This document shows, one piece after another, positions 1 through 7,343 of a stretch of DNA of 41,310 nucleotides. The number at the start of each line of letters is the position of its first letter. The stretch's first letter is position 1. The notes under the pieces were generated by a model. The model had not been told where the DNA came from and made no database searches. It saw only the letters and a list, made by a program, of their open reading frames with translations. Made by a program: the position numbers and the translations under genes. This DNA comes from Rhizomicrobium sp. (GTDB taxonomy: Bacteria; Pseudomonadota; Alphaproteobacteria; Micropepsales; Micropepsaceae), in contig JARLIR010000088.1 of NCBI GenBank assembly GCA_031291635.1, forward strand, positions 1 to 41,310, in the 5' to 3' direction.

Positions 1-268
1 GGGAGCAGAAACGTCCTCTTGCAGGGCCTCGCTTGGCGCAATCATTATTCTATTTGTCCGTCGGACATTTTCTTCTCCGACCACATTACCCGCGATCACT
101 CTGCGTTCCGGTGGTGAAGAAAGTGTTGTCTAAATAGTCGAGTCAATAATTCGGTAAACAATTCCGCTAACGGTCGTGTCGCGTTTGAGACAACGAACGG
201 GGAGTTAAGTATTCTCGGCTAGTCTCACGCCACGCTATTCGAGCAATGCGGCCTTCGGAGTCATCTTC
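1..268. other. Left-edge intergenic/promoter region
   Basis: No convincing ORF is seen before the first pentapeptide gene, so this is its leader and promoter region. A ribosome-binding site (CGGAG) lies 8-9 bases before the ATG at 269. The word ACGGTCGTGT at 170-179 recurs at 4789-4798, upstream of the response regulator. The left neighbour lies outside the window. Confidence 0.5.
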
Positions 269-1369
269 ATGTCGTCACCCGCCGCAACTACGGTTAATGC
301 AATCAACGTCAACACGCATGCGCGCCGGGAAATCGAAAGCATCCTCGCCGCGCATCAGGCGTTTGTGGACAACCGCCTTAACGGTCGGCGTGCGCAGCTG
401 ATGTCGCGCGATCTTTCGCGCTGGGATCTGTCGAGCCGCGTGCTCGCTGGCGCCGATCTTTCCGGCACAACTTTTTCCAATGCCAATCTCAAATTCGCCA
501 ATCTGTCGGGTGCTACGCTTTACTGCTGCGAGATGATCCGGGTCGATGCGCGCTGCGCCAATTTCTCCAACGCCGATATGCGCGGTGTTACCCTGCAAGG
601 CAGCAATCTGTCTCAATCACGCCTCGATAAGGCCGATTTCCGCGCCGGGCGTCTGATGAAGACGACCCCTGCGGGCAAGGAATCCATTGTTGACCGCAAC
701 AGCGTCGCGATGGGTGTCGATTTTTCCTATTGCTCCTTGAACGGCGCGACTTTTGAGGGCGCTGACCTCAATCAGGCCGATTTCACCGGTGCTGTGATCA
801 TCGGCACCAAATTCAAAGGCGCGCGCATGGCTGGCGCTGTGTTTGAAGGCGCCATCCTCAGTGATGTCGATCTCACTGAGATCAATTTGCCGCCAGAGGC
901 ATTGAAAGGCTGCATGTTGCCGCCAGGCGAAGCCGCGCTCAATCAACGCGGCGCTGTGCTCTTCCAGCTCAAATCGCATAACAGCTGGGTGGAGTCCGAT
1001 GGACGGCTGGGCACCGTTGCCGTTCTCGACGGAATGGATTTGCGTCCCGTGGGCCGGGCGATCGGACGCTTCAAGTTGACCGCCATATCGGCGCGCCGCG
1101 TGATTGCCGCGGGGATCGATTTTTCCTGTACCGAACTGCAAGGCGCCAATTTCGAAGGCGCCAATTTCGAAGGCGCCGATTTGCGTGGCGCAAGCTTTGA
1201 AGGCGCCGACCTGCGCGGCGTGCGCTTCAAAGGCGCCAAGCTGCATCATGCGCGCTTTCTCGGTGCCGACATGCGCCCCCTGGCGCTCAAGACCGGCGAA
1301 GTGCTGGCCTGCGATCTAACAGAGACAGGCTTTACCCCCGAGCAGCGCGCCGAAGCGGTGTTCGTCTAA
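269..1369 (+). CDS. Two-module pentapeptide-repeat protein (copy 1)
   Basis: This 366-aa protein is built mostly of pentapeptide repeats of the A(D/N)LxG type, the family that folds into a right-handed quadrilateral beta-helix. Two repeat blocks are visible, about residues 45-210 and 255-350. Each is preceded by a header of the form H-x2-F/W...G-x(2-3)-A.L...DL (HQAFVDNRLNGRRAQL near residue 29; HNSWVESDGRLGTVAVL near 237). No signal peptide or membrane segment is seen, so it is probably cytoplasmic. It is a full-length paralogue of the protein at 5538-6650, including the non-repeat linker with FKLTA(I/V)SARR. Pentapeptide proteins can act as DNA mimics or protein-interaction scaffolds. The function here is unknown; the neighbouring PAS and response-regulator genes suggest signalling, which is inference. 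The start is supported by CGGAG upstream. Confidence 0.9.
   Translation: MSSPAATTVNAINVNTHARREIESILAAHQAFVDNRLNGRRAQLMSRDLSRWDLSSRVLAGADLSGTTFSNANLKFANLSGATLYCCEMIRVDARCANFSNADMRGVTLQGSNLSQSRLDKADFRAGRLMKTTPAGKESIVDRNSVAMGVDFSYCSLNGATFEGADLNQADFTGAVIIGTKFKGARMAGAVFEGAILSDVDLTEINLPPEALKGCMLPPGEAALNQRGAVLFQLKSHNSWVESDGRLGTVAVLDGMDLRPVGRAIGRFKLTAISARRVIAAGIDFSCTELQGANFEGANFEGADLRGASFEGADLRGVRFKGAKLHHARFLGADMRPLALKTGEVLACDLTETGFTPEQRAEAVFV
1140..1245 (+). repeat. 15-bp coding tandem repeats in pentapeptide gene
   Basis: Nearly identical 15-bp units (AAGGCGCCAATTTCG and variants) are repeated in tandem. They encode consecutive GANFE/GADLR pentapeptides. They are part of the coding sequence, and their near identity suggests recent expansion or slippage. 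The paralogue has a shorter array at the same place (about 6418-6500). Confidence 0.7.
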
Positions 1370-1774
1370 CACCACCCCGTTCTGGGCCTGCGATGTGAAG
1401 ACTTGCCGCGGTTAGCCTGGGCTTTTTACCGCATCCTGTGGAAACTACGGACTTTCCTGCGGCGGAACATCCGTACGCGGAAGTCCCAGCTATCGATTCG
1501 GTAACCTTAAGGACATTCTCCTCCTGTGCTCAATCGAGGGGATCGGATGAAAAACGAAACGGCCATGGTGTTCGCACCGCCAGTACGTTTTTCGCCCTCG
1601 ACCGGGGCGCGCGCAGCCCCTCTCACGCTGCAATACGTCTTATAGCGCGTTAGCTTTTCGCGCCCTGCGCCGGACAGCCAATTCGCAACAATCGCTACTA
1701 TCGCCGCCCTCGGGCGGGAGTGCCAACACTGTCGCGTCGGCGGGCTGCGGTCCGCTGGCTTAAGGGATTGCGTC
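1370..1774. other. Intergenic region with one possible 32-codon ORF
   Basis: This is a 405-base gap between the first pentapeptide gene and the PAS gene. The ORF-track entries here (1438-1653, 1507-1776) look random. The only candidate worth noting is a 32-codon ORF at 1547-1645 with GAGGGG six bases before its ATG. AAGGGA at about 1762-1767 is the ribosome-binding site of the PAS gene. No clear terminator follows the pentapeptide gene. Confidence 0.4.
1547..1645 (+). CDS. Possible 32-aa small ORF (unconfirmed)
   Basis: An ATG with a good Shine-Dalgarno (GAGGGG, 6-base spacing) opens a 32-codon frame ending in TAG. The product is MKNETAMVFAPPVRF... with no recognisable domain or membrane segment. 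It could be a small protein or a leader peptide ahead of the PAS gene, or a chance ORF in GC-rich DNA. The ribosome-binding site is the only support. Confidence 0.15.
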   Translation: MKNETAMVFAPPVRFSPSTGARAAPLTLQYVL

Positions 1775-3430
1775 ATGCATAAAGCATTCGAGATCGCGAT
1801 GGGTGCCTATATCTACCTTCTGGGCGCCGTTTCTGGTTTGGGTCACTGGCTTGGTACGGATTCCGACCAATCCTACACCACCGCAGCGCTCGTGGTCTCC
1901 AGTGTGCTACTGGGCCTGTTCTGCTGCGTCTGGGCGATCATCACCCAGCTGCGCCACAAATCCTATCGCCAGGCGATGCGCGGCGCTCTGGCCCGTGCCC
2001 AAGCCGATATCCGCTTTCGCGAAACCATGATCTCGGCCTGCCCCGAAGCCATCGCGGTGCTCGGCACCGATATGAATGCCCCGCTCAGCTATCGCGGCGG
2101 TTCGGGTTTGCTGCAAGCCTGCCTGGAAGGCCCGGATGCGCCGGTATTGGCAGCCAAACTCGAAACCCTGCTCGCCAACGGCATGGCCTTCTCTCTTTTG
2201 GTCCGTACCTCTAGCTTTCCGCAAGTGGCCGTGCGCGGTGCCGCCGTGGGGTCCCGTGCGGCCGTCTTCTTTCGCATCGATAAAGATGCTGCCGAGCCGG
2301 AAGGCGATTTCTCCGCCGTGCTCGATGCCCTGCCCATCCCCGTGTGGATCCGCAATCGTCATCTGGTGCTGACTTGGGCCAACCGCGCCTTTCTGGCCGC
2401 TACCGGTTCGGCGACACTGCGCGAAGCCCTGTTGTCGGATGCGCATCTGGATCGTTCGGAACGTGATCTGGCCCGCGGCACCACAGAGGGTGGCGAAGTC
2501 GTGGCCGTGCGCCGCTTCGCCGTCATTCAAGGCGAGCGCCGGGCGCTCTCCATCGACATGCGCCGCCTGCGCGACAAATCCGTAGCGAGCTTTGCTCTCG
2601 ATCACACCGACATAGCCAAGGCGGAAGCCAAGCTGCAACTCGGCGTCGACGCCTTTGGTGCCGTTCTCAACACGCTGGATACGGCCGTGGCGATTTTTGG
2701 GACCGATCAGCGCCTGGCCACCTACAACAGCGCCTATGCACGGATGTGGAATCTGCCCGAACAATGGCTTGAGACCCACCCCAGCTTGAGCGATGTGCTC
2801 GACCGCTTGCGCGAAACGCGTCGCCTTCCCGAACAGCGCAACTTCGCCGCCTGGAAGCAAGAACACTTGGCGCAGTTCGATGCCGCCAATCACAATGTCA
2901 CCGAGACTTGGCACCTGCCGATGGGCATCAGCGTCGACGTCCGCTCCGTACCCTACCAGCTCGGCGGCGTGGTCTACCTGTTCCGCGACATCAGCGAGCG
3001 CCTGCGTAAAGAAGAGACCTATCAACTGCTGGTCAATTCGCAGCGCGCCGTGCTCGAGACCATTGCCGACGCCACCGCCATGTTTGGGCCGGATGGCCGT
3101 CTCAAGATCCACAACGAAGCTTTTGCCAAACTGTGGCAGCTTGAAGAAAATGAACTGAGCGGCGAGCCGCATTTATCCAAGGTCGCCGACCTCTGCGCCG
3201 ATCGCACCGGACGCGATGGCATCTGGAGCATGATCGCCGCTGGCGTCAACGCCCCAGATCCGGAACGCTTCGGCGAGTGGGGCCAGATCCGTCGCGCCGA
3301 TGGCCGCTGCCTGACCCTGTCGCTGGTGCGCCTGCCCGATGGCGCCACGTTGGTATCGTTCACCGATATGACTGACGTGCAGCGCTTCCAAAGCGTGCTG
3401 GCGGAAACCAAAGTGATCGCGGCGGCATAA
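1775..3430 (+). CDS. Membrane-anchored PAS-domain protein lacking a kinase domain
   Basis: This 551-aa protein has two N-terminal hydrophobic segments (about residues 8-25 and 37-60). At least three PAS-like regions follow, near 175-285, 290-410 and 415-540; signatures include LDTAVAIFGTDQRLATYNSAY and VLETIADATAMFGPDGRL. The PAS series resembles the sensor half of alphaproteobacterial hybrid or DivL-like kinases. The chain stops about 14 residues after the last PAS (DMTDVQRF...), where a HisKA dimerisation helix would normally begin, and a terminator hairpin follows at once. No kinase remnant is visible downstream. It may be a sensory partner or scaffold for a kinase encoded elsewhere. The start is supported by AAGGGA upstream. 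PAS assignment is firm; the signal and partner are unknown. Confidence 0.85.
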   Translation: MHKAFEIAMGAYIYLLGAVSGLGHWLGTDSDQSYTTAALVVSSVLLGLFCCVWAIITQLRHKSYRQAMRGALARAQADIRFRETMISACPEAIAVLGTDMNAPLSYRGGSGLLQACLEGPDAPVLAAKLETLLANGMAFSLLVRTSSFPQVAVRGAAVGSRAAVFFRIDKDAAEPEGDFSAVLDALPIPVWIRNRHLVLTWANRAFLAATGSATLREALLSDAHLDRSERDLARGTTEGGEVVAVRRFAVIQGERRALSIDMRRLRDKSVASFALDHTDIAKAEAKLQLGVDAFGAVLNTLDTAVAIFGTDQRLATYNSAYARMWNLPEQWLETHPSLSDVLDRLRETRRLPEQRNFAAWKQEHLAQFDAANHNVTETWHLPMGISVDVRSVPYQLGGVVYLFRDISERLRKEETYQLLVNSQRAVLETIADATAMFGPDGRLKIHNEAFAKLWQLEENELSGEPHLSKVADLCADRTGRDGIWSMIAAGVNAPDPERFGEWGQIRRADGRCLTLSLVRLPDGATLVSFTDMTDVQRFQSVLAETKVIAAA

Positions 3431-3463
3431 GGCCGGTTAGAACCTTTACAGCACCCCCTCTTC

Positions 3464-3493
3464 ATGGCCGGGCTCACCCCCGGCCATTTTTTT
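3464..3493 (+). terminator. Rho-independent terminator after the PAS gene
   Basis: A 9-bp perfect stem, ATGGCCGGG/CCCGGCCAT, with a short loop is followed by seven T residues. It lies about 35 bases beyond the PAS stop. Its stem resembles the longer palindromic repeat at 37213-37293 (shared TCATGGCCGGGCT). Confidence 0.8.
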
Positions 3494-3584
3494 GTGCCGT
3501 GCGTTAAAGCGTCAGAAGGAGGAAAACGCGGCGCGAGCCCGGCGCGGACGCGTCAGGGCTTCAACGACAGTGTGATTTGGGAAA

Positions 3585-4184
3585 TTAGTGGGCGCCCCAC
3601 CATTGCGCTACTTTGCGGTCGATGATCGACCCCAGGGACGCGGAGCGGAGCGGAACAGTGCTCGAGCCCAGCGTGGTGCGCAGACCGTAGTCGCGCATGG
3701 ACGCCAGCCAGCGCTGACGCTGCTCGAGCGGAAGCGACGAGACGCAACCGATCAGAACAGGTTCTTCAGCAATCAAGCCCGGCAGCTCCAGCATCAGCAT
3801 CTCTTTGCCACCAGGCCGCAGCATGCTGCGATAGGCGAAAGCCGGCATGTCCATGGTGACAATGACATGCGCCTTGCGGCTGGCGCCGGGCTGCGCCAAA
3901 TAAGAAAACAGCAGGTGCAAACCTTCCGGCGGCTGACCGAACCACAACGGATAGACGACTGCGAGCCGGTCGGCCCAAGCCATGTCGTCGACCATCGCCT
4001 TCGCGCTGTCGCCGCAACCGTGCTTGAGATCTTCCAGGGTGGTTTGCGAACAGGCGCCAACATCGAGGCGGCGTACTTGCCAGCCACCAGCCTCAGCGCC
4101 ACTTTGGTAGGCGGCGCTCAAACCTGCACAAAAACGTTCCATCCGAGGATCTGGATGACCGTTGATGATGAGCAATGTCTTCAT
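3585..4184 (-). CDS. Flavodoxin-fold NAD(P)H dehydrogenase (quinone)-like protein
   Basis: This is a 199-aa flavodoxin_2-family protein (NQO1/KefF/MdaB type). The N-terminal strand and FMN/FAD phosphate loop read MKTLLIINGHPDPRMERFC, and the flavin-contact segment YPLWFGQPPEGLHLLF is typical of the family. It probably uses NAD(P)H to reduce quinones or related electrophiles in the cytosol. The ORF track starts at 4346, but homology begins at the ATG at 4184, so I use that. Its stop lies close to the 3' end of the PAS gene (convergent). Upstream on the same strand, 29 bases away, is the degenerate receiver gene, so the two are probably co-transcribed. A redox link to the adjacent signalling genes is plausible but not shown. 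Confidence 0.85.
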   Translation of the reverse strand: MKTLLIINGHPDPRMERFCAGLSAAYQSGAEAGGWQVRRLDVGACSQTTLEDLKHGCGDSAKAMVDDMAWADRLAVVYPLWFGQPPEGLHLLFSYLAQPGASRKAHVIVTMDMPAFAYRSMLRPGGKEMLMLELPGLIAEEPVLIGCVSSLPLEQRQRWLASMRDYGLRTTLGSSTVPLRSASLGSIIDRKVAQWWGAH

Positions 4185-4213
4185 CCACAACCTTTCAGAT
4201 CGCCGCGCGAACG

Positions 4214-4609
4214 CTAGGCGGTCATTTTCTCCATCGGATAATTGTGGCGCTTCAACACTTTTCCTGCCGCGCAAAGCGATTGCACCCAGCGTAAAATGCG
4301 CAAGGGACTGCTTGTGCGCACGATGACGTCCATCACGCCTTCGCAATCCAGCGTGACGGGATCCACTTCGCGACCAGGATCGACGATCAAAAGTGCCGGT
4401 GTGGTGATGCCATAGCTACGAAAAAGACGCAGGGTGCGAAATCCGGCACCTTGCGGCATGTCGATGACCAAACAAACGGCGTGATCATAGATGTAGCCGT
4501 TGCTCGCATCGGGCGATTGCGGCGTCCACACTTGCAAGCCGCAACGCTCCAAGATCGAGCGCAACACATTTTCCGGGTTGCCCGAAATTAAACAAATTCC
4601 GAGAGCCAT
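4214..4609 (-). CDS. Degenerate receiver-like protein
   Basis: This 131-aa protein (start ATG 4609; the track's 4711 start adds non-homologous sequence) has the alternating strand/helix pattern of a response-regulator receiver. The segment CLVIDMPQGAGF resembles the phospho-acceptor strand with Asp, PALLIVD resembles strand 4, and DVIVRT sits where the conserved Lys strand is expected. The N-terminal acidic pair that binds magnesium is absent (LISGNPEN), and Lys appears replaced by Arg. It is therefore probably a non-phosphorylated pseudo-receiver, or an unrelated Rossmann-like small protein. It is divergent from the FixJ-type regulator across a 241-base spacer and lies directly upstream of the flavodoxin-like gene. 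Function unknown; the receiver similarity is my reading of motifs. Confidence 0.6.
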   Translation of the reverse strand: MALGICLISGNPENVLRSILERCGLQVWTPQSPDASNGYIYDHAVCLVIDMPQGAGFRTLRLFRSYGITTPALLIVDPGREVDPVTLDCEGVMDVIVRTSSPLRILRWVQSLCAAGKVLKRHNYPMEKMTA

Positions 4610-4774
4610 CAACGCCCCCTGTTCGCTCCGCGCCGTCATGCTAGGGGATGCGCTACAGCCCAGTAAGATGGGGTTTTTGCCTATCTGCTGTTGTTGCAAT
4701 CTGCCACACACTCGCCACGCATTCGCCGCAGTGCACGGGTAAACCCCGCGCCATACACCTTCCCGTGTGTTTTA

Positions 4775-4802
4775 CATACGGTCAATTACGGTCGTGTATG
4801 TT
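4775..4802 (+). promoter_or_regulatory. Inverted/direct repeat operator candidate before response regulator
   Basis: ACATAC and GTATGT form a perfect 6-bp inverted repeat around two direct copies of TACGGTC spaced 10 bases apart. An outer pair, ATACACC (4754-4760) and GGTGTAT (about 4812-4818), is also inverted. The site lies in the divergent spacer, 50-75 bases before the regulator ATG. It could be an operator or autoregulatory site. No family consensus was recognised. Confidence 0.35.
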
Positions 4803-4850
4803 TTCGCCTGCCGGTGTATTCCAAAGCACATCATCCGTCGAAGGACGTTC

Positions 4851-5468
4851 ATGAACAGCAACGCACCCATATGCATCGTCGATGACGATGACGATGTTAG
4901 AAATTCGCTACGCGTTCTTTTGGAAGCCGCGGATTTCCCCGTGAAAGATTATCCGTCCGCTGATGCGTTTCTCAGCGACGATGTTTTTTCCGCCTCGTGT
5001 TTGATTGCCGATGTTTGCATGCCCGGTATGGACGGCCTTGCGCTTCAACATGAAGTGTCGCGCCGCCGCCGGGACCTTCCGGTGGTGTTTTTGTCGGGCT
5101 TAGGCGAAGTGGGCGCTGCGGTACAGGCGATGAAGGCCGGTGCAGTCGACTTCCTCGAAAAGCCGCTCGACGGCGATGCTTTTCTGGCCTGCATCCGGCG
5201 CGCCCTGGCAAGAGGCGCTCACGATCGCACAGTGATCGCGCAAACCAAAACCGCGCGCCGCCTTATCGCCAGTCTCACACCACGTGAAGCCGATGTGATG
5301 GAGAAACTGGTGGACGGCCTGTCGAACAAAGCGGTCGCCCAGGACCTCGGCATTTCGCCGCGCACGGTGGAAGTCTATCGCGCCCAAATTATGAATAAGC
5401 TGAAAGCTGGAAACCTGTCCGACATCGTGCGCATCGCCATCGCTGCCAAAGCCGAAATCGCCCTATAA
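4851..5468 (+). CDS. FixJ/NarL-family response regulator
   Basis: This 205-aa protein has an N-terminal receiver (about 1-120) and a C-terminal LuxR-type HTH (about 140-200). Receiver residues are intact: acidic cluster DDDDD, phospho-acceptor Asp in IADVCMPGMDG, Ser in FLSG, Lys in FLEKP. The HTH motif is SLTPREADVMEKLVDGLSNKAVAQDLGISPRTVEVY. Such proteins bind DNA as phosphorylated dimers and activate transcription. The track begins at 4767, but the ATG at 4851, with GAAGGACG upstream, starts right at the receiver fold. No histidine kinase lies nearby, so the phosphodonor is unknown. It sits 69 bases upstream of the second pentapeptide gene on the same strand, so they may share a transcript or a regulatory link. 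Confidence 0.92.
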   Translation: MNSNAPICIVDDDDDVRNSLRVLLEAADFPVKDYPSADAFLSDDVFSASCLIADVCMPGMDGLALQHEVSRRRRDLPVVFLSGLGEVGAAVQAMKAGAVDFLEKPLDGDAFLACIRRALARGAHDRTVIAQTKTARRLIASLTPREADVMEKLVDGLSNKAVAQDLGISPRTVEVYRAQIMNKLKAGNLSDIVRIAIAAKAEIAL

Positions 5469-5537
5469 GTATAAATCGCAATGGGCGCGGAAACCGTTCC
5501 TTAGAGTGCCCACCGGATACTGTCCCAAACTCGGGGC

Positions 5538-6650
5538 ATGACCATGGCAGCAACGGTCGCACATGACGGGGTAAAGGGCGCCCGCGCCTTTTCACCGGAA
5601 GAGCTAGCAGACGTTCTGCGGGACCATGCGACCTATATGTCCCATTTGCAGGGTGGCAAGCGTGCGAATTTGCGCTTCGCCGACCTTCGACTCGCGAAAC
5701 TGGCCCATCGCGAGCTCTCGGACGCAGATCTTTCCGGCATCAATCTGCAAGGCGCGGATCTGAGCTATGCCGAATTCATCAGCGCCGACATCCAATGTTC
5801 CGATATCCGTCATGTCCAGGCGCGTTGCAGCAACTTTTCCCATGCCGATATGCGCGGCACGATTCTGAACGGCAGCAATTTCAATCGAGCAAAACTAGAC
5901 TACACCGATTTGCGACCAGGCCGCCTTCTCAAGATGAATCCAAGCGGCGTTGTCAAAGAAGTTCTCGAACGCTGCGGTTCTGCCGAGCACACTGATTTCA
6001 GCGAGTGCTCGCTCTTCGGTGCCTCTTTCGAAGGTGCCAAATTGCAAGGAGCCAGTTTTCGTGGCGCCATCATCCACGCCACGCGCTTTAAAAATGCAGT
6101 TCTTACAGGGACCGATTTCGAAGGGACCCTCTTAAGTTACGTAGTGCTGGACGATTTGCATCTCTCGGAAGCCGTACTCAAGACCTGTATCCTGGCACCG
6201 CCCACCGGCGATCCTGCCGCCGCACGGGTGCGCCTCACGCGTCTGCTCCAAGAGCACCAGCGTTGGATTGAGAGCGACTCACGTGCCGGACACTGCGCCG
6301 TTCTCGATGGCGAGGATTTGCGCTCATTGGGACAAAGCCTTAGCGGCTTTAAGCTCACTGCTGTTTCAGCGCGCCGTTGCATCGCCGTCGCAGCCAGCTT
6401 CGCTGGTGCAGAGCTGCAAGGCGCCAATTTCGAAGAGGCCGATCTGCGCGGTGCGAATTTCGAAGGCGCCGATCTGCGCGGTGTCCGTTTGCGCGGCGCC
6501 AAGCTGTCCCATGCCCGCTTCCGCAATGCCAATATCGGCAGTCTCCTGCTGCGCTCCGGAGAGCGTCTCGATTTCGATATCTTCCGCGCAGAGATCAATG
6601 AGGACCAGCTTTCCGAGGTCCGCGGCGCCAACACCACGCTTCACGGTTGA
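5538..6650 (+). CDS. Two-module pentapeptide-repeat protein (copy 2)
   Basis: This 370-aa protein is a paralogue of the one at 269-1369, aligning over its whole length. It has a header with HATYMSHLQGGKRANL near residue 35, a first repeat block (about 45-215), a second header HQRWIESDSRAGHCAVL near 240, then FKLTAVSARR and a second block (about 285-350). Repeats are of the A(D/N)LxG type. It appears cytoplasmic. ATG codons at 5538 and 5544 are both possible starts, and neither has a strong ribosome-binding site. It lies just downstream of the FixJ-type regulator. A scaffold or DNA-mimic role is only what is known of the fold; nothing in the sequence identifies the partner. Confidence 0.9.
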   Translation: MTMAATVAHDGVKGARAFSPEELADVLRDHATYMSHLQGGKRANLRFADLRLAKLAHRELSDADLSGINLQGADLSYAEFISADIQCSDIRHVQARCSNFSHADMRGTILNGSNFNRAKLDYTDLRPGRLLKMNPSGVVKEVLERCGSAEHTDFSECSLFGASFEGAKLQGASFRGAIIHATRFKNAVLTGTDFEGTLLSYVVLDDLHLSEAVLKTCILAPPTGDPAAARVRLTRLLQEHQRWIESDSRAGHCAVLDGEDLRSLGQSLSGFKLTAVSARRCIAVAASFAGAELQGANFEEADLRGANFEGADLRGVRLRGAKLSHARFRNANIGSLLLRSGERLDFDIFRAEINEDQLSEVRGANTTLHG

Positions 6651-6914
6651 TCGCCAAACGCGACGCGTCTGCTCCACTTACAAACGCGGTGCGGAGCTTT
6701 GGTCCGCCGAGTCGATTATGGCTCGCGAATAACACCGGGAGTTGAGCCTCAAGAAAGAGCTCCGTATACGGGATATTGTGCCTACCGCGCCAGCGCAGCC
6801 TCAACCTGCAGTTTAAGCCCCCGACATTCGAAATCACTGCGCCGTTGCGCGACTCTCTGGCACGCGCTCTTTTCTACTCGGGCTCCGTAACGACAAGCGG
6901 AGGGGGAGAACACG
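6651..6914. other. Intergenic region before the XRE regulator
   Basis: A 264-base spacer with no credible ORF. It ends in a strong purine-rich ribosome-binding site (GGAGGGGGAGA) five bases before the ATG at 6915. No T-tailed hairpin follows the pentapeptide gene. Confidence 0.4.
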
Positions 6915-7304
6915 ATGTCGCCGAAAGCTGCCAACTCGATCGACGCCCATGTCGCGGGAAGGCTACGTACGTTTCGCCGTCAATTGGGCCTGTCCCAAGC
7001 CGACGTTGCCGCCAAACTTGGTGTCACCTTCCAACAGGTTCAAAAATACGAAGCCGGTATCAACCGGGTCGGCGCCGGCCGCCTGTTCCAGCTCGCCTGC
7101 CTCTACGGCATGCCGGTGCAGGAGTTCTTCCCGCGCGGGCTGGTAGCTGCCGACGCCGCCAAGCGCACCGCCAAATCCGAAGAGATCGCGGCCTTTGCTG
7201 TCAGCGCCGATGGTCTCAGGTTATGTGAGGCCTTCGTTAAAATCACAAACCCCAAGCAGCGCCGCGTCGTGCTCTCGCTGATCGAGGACATGACCGAGCG
7301 CTAA
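6915..7304 (+). CDS. PraR-like XRE-family transcriptional regulator
   Basis: This 129-aa protein has an N-terminal Cro/C1 helix-turn-helix (about residues 8-66): GRLRTFRRQLGLSQADVAAKLGVTFQQVQKYEAG. The VTFQQVQKYEAGxNRVGAxRL signature followed by P(V)xEFF is typical of the PraR/RlxR-type regulators widespread in Alphaproteobacteria, several of which repress biofilm or quorum-sensing genes. The C-terminal part (LRLCEAFVKITNPKQRRVVLSLIEDM) matches the helical tail of that family. The ribosome-binding site is very strong. It is monocistronic and convergent with the esterase. The target here is unknown. Confidence 0.9.
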   Translation: MSPKAANSIDAHVAGRLRTFRRQLGLSQADVAAKLGVTFQQVQKYEAGINRVGAGRLFQLACLYGMPVQEFFPRGLVAADAAKRTAKSEEIAAFAVSADGLRLCEAFVKITNPKQRRVVLSLIEDMTER

Positions 7305-7311
7305 TGCAAAG

Positions 7312-7332
7312 AGGGCCCGCATGACGGGCCCT
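7312..7332. terminator. Possible bidirectional terminator hairpin
   Basis: AGGGCCCG and CGGGCCCT form a perfect 8-bp stem with a 5-base loop between the convergent XRE and esterase genes. The T-tract is poor on both strands (CTTTG on the minus side), so efficiency is doubtful. Confidence 0.45.
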
Positions 7333-7343
7333 GCTCCGATCCA

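Noticed and set aside
1140-1245. Regularly spaced short repeats that might be taken for a CRISPR-like array
   Set aside because: The 15-bp units are contiguous, in frame and encode pentapeptides; there are no spacers.
1907-3172. 421-aa minus-strand ORF antisense to the PAS gene
   Set aside because: Gly/His-rich shadow; the plus strand encodes clear PAS domains.
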